Positions 20,531 to 28,522 of a stretch of DNA of 37,675 nucleotides are shown here, piece by piece (position 1 is the first letter of the stretch; every line of letters begins with the position of its first letter). Below the pieces are notes generated by a model, which saw nothing but the letters and a program-made list of their open reading frames with translations, did not search any database and was not told the origin of the DNA. The stretch is taken from positions 1-37,675 of the IMG/VR virus record IMGVR_UViG_3300025820_000004, one strand, 5' to 3'. This DNA is from a virus. A program made the translations under genes and the position numbers.

Positions 20531-21466
20531 ATGAAAGACTTAGCTTTAAAATCAATGTGTGACACTTATAAGATGGTTCAAAAAATAAGAGTTGCCGCAG
20601 AAAACCGTCTGCGGGCAATCAAGCAAGAGTATGATGAAAAAGACCCAAGAAGAATTATCGCACTCAACCACATCAAAAGTATTGAAAGATTTGAGAAAGA
20701 AGTAGTTAAAGAAGCAGATGAAGTATTAAGTAGTTTTCCTATCTACGCAGAGTTTCTAAGTAAAGTCAATGGAATAAGTGTTAGAACCTCTTTGAGATTG
20801 CTCTCCCTGGGGCTTGACATAAATAAGGAGCTGTCAAGCTGGTATGCATACTTTGGAGTTGTTCCTATTTACTGGGCTTGTACCTGCGAAAAAGGACATA
20901 AGGTCTTATTACCTAAAGACCCTTTTTTAACAGGAGCAACTTGCATTCAATCTGTTAAAACAAATTCAGACAGCGATGTTGTCAAAGATGAAGAAACAGG
21001 AAAAATACAAATGGTTGAAAGAGTAGAGATGAGAAAATGTGGAGCAAAAATTGTCTCTGCAGAACCTAAGCCACCAACAAAGGTTAGAGGATATTACCAC
21101 TTCTGGAATGATTATGCCAAAGAAACATATTTTATTGTTACTGACTATTGGGTTAAAAAACCAGATAATTCTTTTTATGGAAGAGTGTTTATAAATGAAA
21201 GAAGAAAGCTAATGGAAAGAGGCGTTGATTATGTTAGGACTGTTAAAGGCAAGGTAGTTCCAAGTAGAAGAGCTACATTGTCTGCAAGAAGAAAAGCATT
21301 TAAAATATTCCTTGCACATATGTATCAAGCGAGTAGAGAACTAAATGGCATGCAATATAGAATGCCATATAGCTTTGAATTCCTAAAGCATGATGATTTT
21401 ATTGACTGGAAAAAGGTGTTAGAGATAGAAAAAAGTTTGAGAAAAAAAGATAAAAAAATTAGATAA
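20531..21466 (+). CDS. IS110 C-terminal-like (Transposase_20) protein lacking the nuclease domain
   Basis: A 311-residue protein following AAAGGAGGT. Residues about 70-115 (SFPIYAEFLSKVNGISVRTS, then LGLDINKELSSWYAYFGVVP) match the helix-hairpin-helix start of the IS110/IS116 C-terminal domain. Residues about 265-290 (RATLSARRKAFKIFLAHMYQ) match its end. Between them is an insert with Cys 117, 119, 138 and 170 and His 123, a possible zinc knuckle. The N-terminal 70 residues are a charged helix in place of the DEDD/RuvC-like domain of true IS110 transposases. Being the last gene of a recombination operon, next to a resolvase, it may bind branched DNA. It is unlikely to transpose by itself. Confidence 0.7.
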   Translation: MKDLALKSMCDTYKMVQKIRVAAENRLRAIKQEYDEKDPRRIIALNHIKSIERFEKEVVKEADEVLSSFPIYAEFLSKVNGISVRTSLRLLSLGLDINKELSSWYAYFGVVPIYWACTCEKGHKVLLPKDPFLTGATCIQSVKTNSDSDVVKDEETGKIQMVERVEMRKCGAKIVSAEPKPPTKVRGYYHFWNDYAKETYFIVTDYWVKKPDNSFYGRVFINERRKLMERGVDYVRTVKGKVVPSRRATLSARRKAFKIFLAHMYQASRELNGMQYRMPYSFEFLKHDDFIDWKKVLEIEKSLRKKDKKIR

Positions 21467-21492
21467 ACTTAGTAACAGGAAAGTGGAGTAAA

Positions 21493-22611
21493 CTACCACG
21501 CCCTTACGGACGGAGCTTTAAGAGGAATATGAGAACTAATAAAATTCAACATATTCATCTTTTCGGGACGGTTTACGATCGCCCCCCCCAACTGGGCAAT
21601 ATTTATCGCCGCATTGACATCAGAGTCAATGGAATTGCCGCAGTTTGGACAACTAAAGTGCTTGCCATTTCTATTACCAATGCACTTGCATACATTGCAA
21701 ATTTTGCTTGTATAACGAGGGTCAACCACAACAAGAGGGACACCAGCAAGTTTAGCCTTATATTCAAGAAAAGAACGAAGTTGAGAAAAAGCCCAAGAGT
21801 GGTGTTTTCGTCTTTGAGCTTTTCTAACTCTGGTTCTTTCTCTAATGTAGGTCAAGTCTTCAATAGCAATTCCTTTATTTTCAGATTTAGCTTTTTCTAC
21901 AATTTGCTTACTGATAGTGTGATTGGTAATAGTGGCAAATCTCTGTTCTCTGCCTTTAAGCCGTTTCAGAAGTTTTTTGCTTCCTTTTGTGCCTTTGCGT
22001 TGAACAGAGCGACGCACTTTAAAATATTTATCTCTAACCTTATTCAAGTTTTGAGAACTAAAACTCGTTCCATCAGAGAGCGTTGCAGTATCTGTAATTC
22101 CAAAATCCACCCCGATAAATTCTTCAACATCTTTTATATCTTCTTCTGGAACTTCAATGGCTTGGAAAAGATAAAACTTCCCCTTCTTGTAAACAAGGTC
22201 TGCCTCACCTTTAATATAAGGAAGGTATTTAGGATTATGGCAAACAAAAGGGATTTTCAACCTTCCATCCACAGACCAGATAGAGACAGAATTATCTTTT
22301 TTGTAAGAAAGAATGCGAGCATCATAAGTTATTGCGCCAAGAGGTTTAAATTTTCTTTGAAATTTTTTACCAGATTTGTAAGCGTTTGCAACCTTAGAAA
22401 TACAACGAATAAGAACCTGAGCAGAAAGATTAGAGGTGGCTTTAATTTTGTGATAAACAAGATGGTGAAGTTTAAATTGATTGAAAACTTTGTTATCCCA
22501 TGCAACCTTAGAAATTTCATTACAAATACGGTTGCACTCTTTAATAGTTTCAAGAAGATAATTCGCTTGTTCATCAGAAGGCAAAAGTTTTATTTGCAAT
22601 GTAAGTTTCAT
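21493..22611 (-). CDS. tnpB: TnpB RNA-guided nuclease
   Basis: Compact RuvC nuclease related to Cas12; known TnpB proteins use an RNA from the element's right end to cut DNA at old donor sites. All catalytic motifs look intact (numbering from an upstream in-frame Met, six residues before the start chosen here): GVDFGITD with Asp 175, GIAIEDL with Glu 258, DSDVNAA with Asp 337, and the zinc ribbon CNVC...CPNC (311, 314, 327, 330). Start is set at ATG 22611 (MKLTLQIKLLPS), because the upstream ATG lies within the promoter. About 372 residues, normal for the family. The gene likely is active or only recently inactive. It has no relation to phage operons except its position. Confidence 0.93.
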   Translation of the reverse strand: MKLTLQIKLLPSDEQANYLLETIKECNRICNEISKVAWDNKVFNQFKLHHLVYHKIKATSNLSAQVLIRCISKVANAYKSGKKFQRKFKPLGAITYDARILSYKKDNSVSIWSVDGRLKIPFVCHNPKYLPYIKGEADLVYKKGKFYLFQAIEVPEEDIKDVEEFIGVDFGITDTATLSDGTSFSSQNLNKVRDKYFKVRRSVQRKGTKGSKKLLKRLKGREQRFATITNHTISKQIVEKAKSENKGIAIEDLTYIRERTRVRKAQRRKHHSWAFSQLRSFLEYKAKLAGVPLVVVDPRYTSKICNVCKCIGNRNGKHFSCPNCGNSIDSDVNAAINIAQLGGAIVNRPEKMNMLNFISSHIPLKAPSVRAW

Positions 22612-22617
22612 AATGTT

Positions 22618-22646
22618 ATTATACATCATATATTTGAAAATGTCAA
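22618..22646 (-). promoter_or_regulatory. Consensus promoter giving a nearly leaderless tnpB transcript
   Basis: TTGACA (22641-22646), 17-base spacer, TATAAT (22618-22623): both hexamers are perfect. The expected start of transcription falls at or within a few bases of the ATG at 22611, and no ribosome site is visible. Confidence 0.8.
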
Positions 22647-22670
22647 GAGAAATTTTTCAGAAAGGAGAAT

Positions 22671-22709
22671 GGCTTTCCTCCCCTTCCTTACAGAAGGGGT
22701 CTCCGAGCC
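22671..22709 (-). other. Left-end hairpin of the IS605-type element
   Basis: CCCCTTC (22680-22686) and GAAGGGG (22693-22699) form a 7-bp stem with a 6-base loop; GGCT (22671-22674) and AGCC (22706-22709) close an outer stem. IS605-type transposases recognise such imperfect end hairpins. Confidence 0.7.
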
Positions 22710-22740
22710 ATGTTTTGAAATGAACCAACAAGTTTTAAAT

Positions 22741-23975
22741 ATTAAGCAACAGGAGACAAAAAATGAGTTAAAAGTGATAAAAAGTTTGAGTTTGAGTAAG
22801 CAAAAAACATGGAGATTAAATAAATTACAAGGCGCAAGTTAAAAGTGAGAAGCTGCAGAGTTTATGAATGAATTAAAGGATACAAGCTACAGAGTGCTGA
22901 AATGAGTTAGCTTGAATAAGCAACGTAAGAATAAGTTAAAAAATGGAGTGATTGAATAAAAAGTTAACATGAAAAAGTGACATATGAAAAGAACGAGTTA
23001 CCATAGCTAAAGCAACACATTAGAAGAATGAGTTATTCCCTCCAAGAAACATTGGATAAGAATGAGTTATCTTGAACAAGCAACAGGAGAAAAAAATGAG
23101 TTAACAAATGAGAGTTACAAATTGGAAGCAACATGGGTTAAGAATGAGTTTTATTCTGTCAGCAACATGGACTGACAATGAGTTATTTTAAGAGAGCACA
23201 TGGAGTGGGGAATGAATTTGTTGTAACAAGTAACAGAGAGTGTGAATGAGTTATCTCTAAAAAGCAACAGAAAGTTTAAATGAGTTAATCTATGAGAGCA
23301 ACATTGCGTAGGAATGAGTTAAGAGCTGAAAACAACATTAAAAAAAGAACGAGTTGGCATTCAGAAGTAACATGACAAGTAAACGAGTTAGCATGTGAGA
23401 AAAAATGAGTTACTTGGTATGAGCAACAGGCAGTTGAAATGAGTTATTTGTAGAAAGTAACAGAAAGTTTAGAATGAGTTAAAGGTTAGGAGCAAAACCA
23501 GATTAAAATGAATTTAAGAACGGAAGCAACATGGAAAACGAATGAGTTAGTATCTGAGAGTTACACCAGAAAGAAATGAGTTATTTAAAAGGAGTAACAG
23601 AAGGTGTAAATGAGTTATCTTTTGAGAACAACACGGAAGTTAAATGAGTTACAATTAGCAAGCAACAAATGGGTAAAATGAGTTACATAAATGGAGCAAC
23701 AAGCACTTGGAATGAGTTACTAAAACAGAGCAACATGCCTTTAGAATGAGTTATTTTACCAGAGTAACAAGCCTTGGAATGAGTTACTCTTAAAGAGCAA
23801 CAAAAGGTAGGAATGAGTTATTTGGATAGAGTAACAAAAACGCAGAATGGTTCACTCCATTCTCTCAAATTGGAATGAGTTATTTTAGTAGAGCAACATG
23901 CTTTTAGAATGAGTTATTCTTAAAGAGCAACATTAAGTGGGAATGAGTTATTTGGATAGAGTAACAGTATTTCGA
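22741..23975. repeat. 34-bp-period repeat array, about 30 copies, between convergent operons
   Basis: Each unit is (GA)ATGAGTTA, about 10 variable bases, G(C/T)AACA, about 8 variable bases. From 23028 on, the ATGAGTTA box recurs at 23062, 23096, 23144, 23178, 23212, 23246, 23280, 23314, 23349, 23383, 23405, 23439, 23474, 23508, 23542, 23576, 23610, 23644, 23678, 23712, 23746, 23779, 23813, 23875, 23909 and 23943: 34 bases nearly every time. Copies before 23000 are decayed. The linkers differ. No ORF fits it. A protein-binding array (partition, packaging, replication or termination) is most likely; the role is unknown. Confidence 0.9.
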
Positions 23976-24000
23976 AATGGTTTACTCCATTCTTTCAAAA
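23775..24000. repeat. 130-bp tandem duplication including the tail of the adjacent gene
   Basis: The block near 23781-23869 recurs 130 bases later at 23911-23999: TTAAAGAGCAACA at 23790 and 23920, GAATGAGTTATTTGGATAGA at 23811 and 23941, and AATGG(TTC/TTT)ACTCCATTCT at 23846 and 23976. The last element is the 3' end of the giant minus-strand gene; the first copy still reads FERME-stop on the minus strand. Confidence 0.85.
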
Positions 24001-27000
24001 AGGTAATCACCATCATTATAAGGGCTGGTATATAGGCTGGGTGGAAGTTGTTGTAATATTTCATCATCTTCCACTTCAAGCCATGCATCATCTTGATATT
24101 TTCTTTTTTGTTCAGATATGAGTTCACTCTTGATTAACTTTTCTATTACTTTACCAATTTCTGCCTTTGATGGCAGATAAAAAGATACTTTATTTTTATA
24201 CTCTTCTGGAACAACATTTTTAAATTGTTCAATTGAGCGGAACATTTTTTCAACTATCTCATCTGTTTTTTCCCTGCTTAACTTACCTTGACCACTTTTT
24301 GCCAATGACACTGCATCATTGTATTCCAGTCTATAATCTTTATATAGTAATTTTTGAACATTACTATTTATTACTGCATTTCTAAACTGTCTCGGAGATA
24401 GATACCGAGTAGCACCTCTCTTACCGTAAGTGCCATAGCTTTGTTCAAATTCTTGTATTAATTGTTTTCTACCTTCAGGAAGAGATATGTATGTCTCAAA
24501 AGCGGATGGATAGAATATTTTATGTCTGATCATTTCGGATAAAATGTTGCTTGCTGGGACTATCTGTGCTCTTACAGACAGTGCTTGCAGTGTAGTCATA
24601 ATAAAACTGCCTTTTGCATTAATATTATACAATTCTTGATGTGTAAGCAAGTTCTGAATTGGTATAGGTAAGGCAGCTAAAAATGGAAATTGCACCGCCA
24701 AGCCTTTCCATGACCAATGAGTCGGGTCATTTGCTCCAGCTAAATATTGTATAAATCTTATAGGCATAGAAGACCTGTTAAAGTAAATTCTTAATGCTTC
24801 ATGAAAGTCTTGATTAGCAACTATGTCTTTAAATGCTAATATCCAATCAATTGGTTCTTTTTCATAAGCAAAGAAATCCATTTTATATAAAAATTTATCC
24901 CAGTTTAATGCTTCAAATGGATTTTTCTTATCAAACAGTCGGGTTAAAAACCTATCAAAATCATTTACAGGGTCATGGTAACCTCTCATATTAGATTGTT
25001 CAAGTGAATACATTAAATAGTTATAGGCAAATGTAGAAGCTAAGTATCTCAACCTTGCTTCATTAGGTGCAATTATCGGAGTTAAAAATTGTTTCATCAG
25101 AGATAACTGCCAGTCTGGTGCTAATAATATAGTTCTCCATACTCTTCTTGTATCAGCAGATTGTCTTAAGAATTCTATTAATCCTCCATATTTCCAGTTT
25201 ACATCTGTTATGTTTCTTATCATCTCATTTATTATTCTTTGTCTTCCTGATGGATTTGTCTTAATATCTATTAATGCCTTATCCACAACATAGCTTATAT
25301 CTCTTGCCTTTAAATAGGGATACATACCTTCAAATATAATGGCTGTAGGACTTATATCACCAAAGGAAAGTCTTGCAATTGTTTTCATTCTATCTGTTTC
25401 TGCAGAAAGCCATGCAACATCAAGGGTTCTTCCAAATGTAACGGGTAGGTCTTTTGCATCAATTCCTATTTCTTTTAATTTTGGATAAATTTGTTTTAGC
25501 ATCTCAAAACTTTCTTGCCTTTGTTTTGAGATGAAATCTTCCGCTGCTTTTTCAGCGGGATGAGATTTAAACTTTAGCAAAGATTTATAAAATTTAAGCA
25601 TAGCCTTATTGGTATCATAGACAGACTTAATAGCAGTTGCCATGTCACCAGTGGAGTATGTAAATGACTTTGCAAGGGATAGAGTATGAAATGGAGATAT
25701 TGAAAGCATTAAAGCCTTAGGAGGAACAGTAAACCAATCGCTAAATTTAGCAAACTTTGTAGTTCTTAACAAATCTCTTCCAGTTGCTACATCAAACATA
25801 AATCTTGCTTGTTTTGACATTAAGTAATTACTGACTGGAGTTGTTAAAAACCTTTGGCTTGCAGGAATTTTTTCAACAAGTCCATATAACTCAGATATAA
25901 GCCTTTTTGCAATGGATGAGGCAGTTATATCATTAGCTCCTGAAGTTATTAAAATATCTTTTATTCTGCTAACAAGATTGCGAACAGATGGCATTTGTTC
26001 AAGGATTTCAAACAATGTTTTCTCATCTATTTCCATTGCTTTTATTATTTCAGATATTTGTTCTTCCTTTGCTTTAAACGGCAAAGAATGCTTAAACTCT
26101 ATTTCTTTAGTTATTCTTCTTATTGCGGAATCAGGTATACTCATGTCTGTTCCTATAACCTTAGCTATTGCTCTTTTAATTTCGTGTTTTGGAATGTTTT
26201 TATCTTCAATACTTTTAACAAAGCTAATCATGGTCTCAAGTTCAGAAGGCTGTGTTAATGTTCTTTTGAAGTGAACTTGCAGCTCTTTTGGTGACATTCT
26301 GAATATATTGTTAATTACAGTTGTAGCGTCTCTTCTTAATAATGCTCCAATAGGATCTCTGGCAAGTGAAAATCTTTCAAATATAGATGTATCTAAGTTT
26401 TCAAGTAGTTTTTGTTCTTTTTTAAATAATGCTTCTTTTTTATTCTGTATTTTGCCTGCAAGCCTTATGATGCGATTGTCAAGGGTTTTGTCTTTTCTAA
26501 TAACATCTTTGAATAACCTATTTCTTAAAACAAATTTGGTAACTGCATTAGCATATTTACCAATTGAAGTTTTTGTTTCTGCAAAAGGAGTTACTATGTT
26601 TAACAACTCTTGATATTGTCCTTTTCTTAATAACTCAGGCATTTGGTTATATACTCTCTCAAATCTCTCCGCAACATTTAATTCTTCAATGTATTTCCCA
26701 GAAGTATTTATTAGCTCATCTTTTTCTTTCAATAATTTATTAATATGCTCCTTTTTGATTTGTTTTGCTCTCTCTATTAGTGCATCAATATTTTCCAAAT
26801 GGGCTTTGTAACTTCCATAGAGCTCTGGTATTTTCATCTCTTTTCTAAGTTCATTTGCTAAAATCTCTCCTTTCATTTCAGGCGCTATTTCATCTGCAAT
26901 TTTGCCAATATTCCTTATATGACTATTAAATCTACTTATAGAAGGCAAGAGTTCTTTTTTAAGTCGGTTTTGAACATGGCTGTAGGCTTTTATGTAACTA

Positions 27001-28517
27001 TTGAATTTATTCTCAAGTGCTTCTTTTTCTTTAATGGTATTATTTAAAAATCTTTCATATTTTGCTAATCCTTTCTTAGCTTTTTCAATGCTTTTAGGAG
27101 TAACAATTTTAAGTTTTTCAAGCAAATTTAAGTATGTTTTATCTGTATCAAAAAGTCTAATAGAATTAATAGCTTCGTTTTCTACATGATTGTATAAATT
27201 TGGATACCTCTCTTTTAATATTTTGAAAGCTGGATTTTCTGGATTAAATATACCTTCAAACCATAAATAAGAAAACTTTTGTTCTGGAGTATATCTTCCA
27301 AGATTGACAACTCCTTTTTCATCAAGCCATCCTAATTTGATATAAATAGGTCTTCTTTTTTCATTAGATAGAACAACATTTTCAAATAAACTGTTTAGTT
27401 CTTCTGCTACTGCTTTATTTTTAAAGCCAGCATAGGTCTTTTCTGATATACCTGCAGATACATAATTATTTACTCCATGAATATTAGAAAGGATTTTATT
27501 TGTAGCTGATTTTGGAATAACAGACTTAGGGTTAAAAATTCTTCCATAAAGACCCCATAGAATTGATGGGGTATGTTCTTCTATTTTTTCAAGCAATTCA
27601 GGATTTTTCTTTATCTTTTCAATTGCCTTTTGTCCTGCCCATTTAGCTGGATATACTGCAGTTGATACAACTTGCCCTGTAGCTCTTGTAGTTGCTTTTA
27701 GCCCTGATGCTAAAACTGGTGGTAAATATTTTCCTAACAAAAAACTAAAAGCAGTATTGGCAAGCATGTTATGAACAGTCATTTCGCTTTCTTTATCAAG
27801 AAGCTTTGGCATATCATATCCTAATGAAAATCCTGCCCATCCAGCTCCTTCAGCAGTTCCTTTATACAATATCTTAGGCAGTAATTTTTTACCAGCTGGT
27901 GGAATAATCTTTTGTGCTCCTTTAAAAACTAAATATCCTAATTTAGCTGCTGACACAAGAGACAATAATTCTTTATCTACTGTAGATAGCTCTATTGGAG
28001 TTTTTTTATGGAATTGAGATGAAATATATATTTTGTTTAGTTCATTCTCCATGTATTTATCAAATTCTTTTAAGCGTGAAGTTACTTGCTCACTTGTCAT
28101 TCCTTCTTTTTGTAATCTTTCTATAATTTGTAATGTTACTGAACTAACAAGATCATCTTTAAACTTCTTAAGTTCTTGAGTAGACATATGAGGTAGTTTT
28201 CGAAGTATAGGGTCATTAGCATTTGCAGGATTTTTTAACAAATCATCATAGTAAAAAAGATAATCAGGCTTACCTGCAGTAACCCATTTGCCAATAGACT
28301 TTACTGCATCAGCGAATTTGAGGCTAAATAAGCTACCGATAACTTCTTCAGGAAGTTTAGATGTTGCATACCAGAGAGCATATTTATATGGTCTCCTAAA
28401 TTTTTCTACTTCAGGTGAAGACCATTCTTTTATAAATTCTTCTCTCCATTGGTTCGGTGAAGACCATTTTTCTTGGAGTGCTTTAGTATCAAAGGAAGGA
28501 AGTTTAATTACTGGCAT
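23982..28517 (-). CDS. Giant virion protein, putative DNA-ejection protein
   Basis: A 1511-residue protein, mostly helical, with long coiled-coil stretches in the middle (about 480-780, rich in Lys/Glu/Leu) and several hydrophobic helices (VIGSLFSLKF, LANTAFSFLLGKYLPPVL, FPFLAALPIPIQNLL). No enzymatic motif, such as a lysozyme or transglycosylase, is evident. In short-tailed phages, the last large genes of the head operon encode internal proteins ejected ahead of the DNA to cross the envelope; size, position and composition fit. The stop at 23982 touches the repeat array and the 3' end is duplicated within it. Confidence 0.7.
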   Translation of the reverse strand: MPVIKLPSFDTKALQEKWSSPNQWREEFIKEWSSPEVEKFRRPYKYALWYATSKLPEEVIGSLFSLKFADAVKSIGKWVTAGKPDYLFYYDDLLKNPANANDPILRKLPHMSTQELKKFKDDLVSSVTLQIIERLQKEGMTSEQVTSRLKEFDKYMENELNKIYISSQFHKKTPIELSTVDKELLSLVSAAKLGYLVFKGAQKIIPPAGKKLLPKILYKGTAEGAGWAGFSLGYDMPKLLDKESEMTVHNMLANTAFSFLLGKYLPPVLASGLKATTRATGQVVSTAVYPAKWAGQKAIEKIKKNPELLEKIEEHTPSILWGLYGRIFNPKSVIPKSATNKILSNIHGVNNYVSAGISEKTYAGFKNKAVAEELNSLFENVVLSNEKRRPIYIKLGWLDEKGVVNLGRYTPEQKFSYLWFEGIFNPENPAFKILKERYPNLYNHVENEAINSIRLFDTDKTYLNLLEKLKIVTPKSIEKAKKGLAKYERFLNNTIKEKEALENKFNSYIKAYSHVQNRLKKELLPSISRFNSHIRNIGKIADEIAPEMKGEILANELRKEMKIPELYGSYKAHLENIDALIERAKQIKKEHINKLLKEKDELINTSGKYIEELNVAERFERVYNQMPELLRKGQYQELLNIVTPFAETKTSIGKYANAVTKFVLRNRLFKDVIRKDKTLDNRIIRLAGKIQNKKEALFKKEQKLLENLDTSIFERFSLARDPIGALLRRDATTVINNIFRMSPKELQVHFKRTLTQPSELETMISFVKSIEDKNIPKHEIKRAIAKVIGTDMSIPDSAIRRITKEIEFKHSLPFKAKEEQISEIIKAMEIDEKTLFEILEQMPSVRNLVSRIKDILITSGANDITASSIAKRLISELYGLVEKIPASQRFLTTPVSNYLMSKQARFMFDVATGRDLLRTTKFAKFSDWFTVPPKALMLSISPFHTLSLAKSFTYSTGDMATAIKSVYDTNKAMLKFYKSLLKFKSHPAEKAAEDFISKQRQESFEMLKQIYPKLKEIGIDAKDLPVTFGRTLDVAWLSAETDRMKTIARLSFGDISPTAIIFEGMYPYLKARDISYVVDKALIDIKTNPSGRQRIINEMIRNITDVNWKYGGLIEFLRQSADTRRVWRTILLAPDWQLSLMKQFLTPIIAPNEARLRYLASTFAYNYLMYSLEQSNMRGYHDPVNDFDRFLTRLFDKKNPFEALNWDKFLYKMDFFAYEKEPIDWILAFKDIVANQDFHEALRIYFNRSSMPIRFIQYLAGANDPTHWSWKGLAVQFPFLAALPIPIQNLLTHQELYNINAKGSFIMTTLQALSVRAQIVPASNILSEMIRHKIFYPSAFETYISLPEGRKQLIQEFEQSYGTYGKRGATRYLSPRQFRNAVINSNVQKLLYKDYRLEYNDAVSLAKSGQGKLSREKTDEIVEKMFRSIEQFKNVVPEEYKNKVSFYLPSKAEIGKVIEKLIKSELISEQKRKYQDDAWLEVEDDEILQQLPPSLYTSPYNDGDYLFERME

Positions 28518-28522
28518 GGTTT

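Larger units (their letters stand above)
21470..22712 (-). mobile_element. IS605/IS1341-type element with tnpB only
   Basis: A single-gene element: tnpB, a 3' end with the typical CGTCCGTAAGGGCGTGGTAG segment (minus strand; plus 21499-21518) where omega/RE RNA ends lie, and a 5' end hairpin (22671-22709, stem CCCCTTC / GAAGGGG with outer GGCT / AGCC). No tnpA is present, so it depends on a transposase in trans. It lies at the convergent junction, immediately after the early operon and before the 34-bp array. Exact ends are estimated. Confidence 0.8.

Noticed and set aside
20531-21466. A complete IS110 insertion sequence
   Set aside because: No N-terminal DEDD nuclease domain and no element ends; the gene has operon-type spacing and a ribosome site like its neighbours.
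21529-22842. Long plus-strand open frame over the tnpB element
   Set aside because: It is the shadow of tnpB, whose minus-strand frame has all RuvC and zinc motifs. The plus frame has no domain logic.
22741-23975. CRISPR array
   Set aside because: The period is regular but only two short boxes of 8 and 6 bases are kept, linkers are 8-10 bases and partly alike, and no cas genes are near. A CRISPR would have an identical repeat of over 20 bases and unique spacers of 30 or more.
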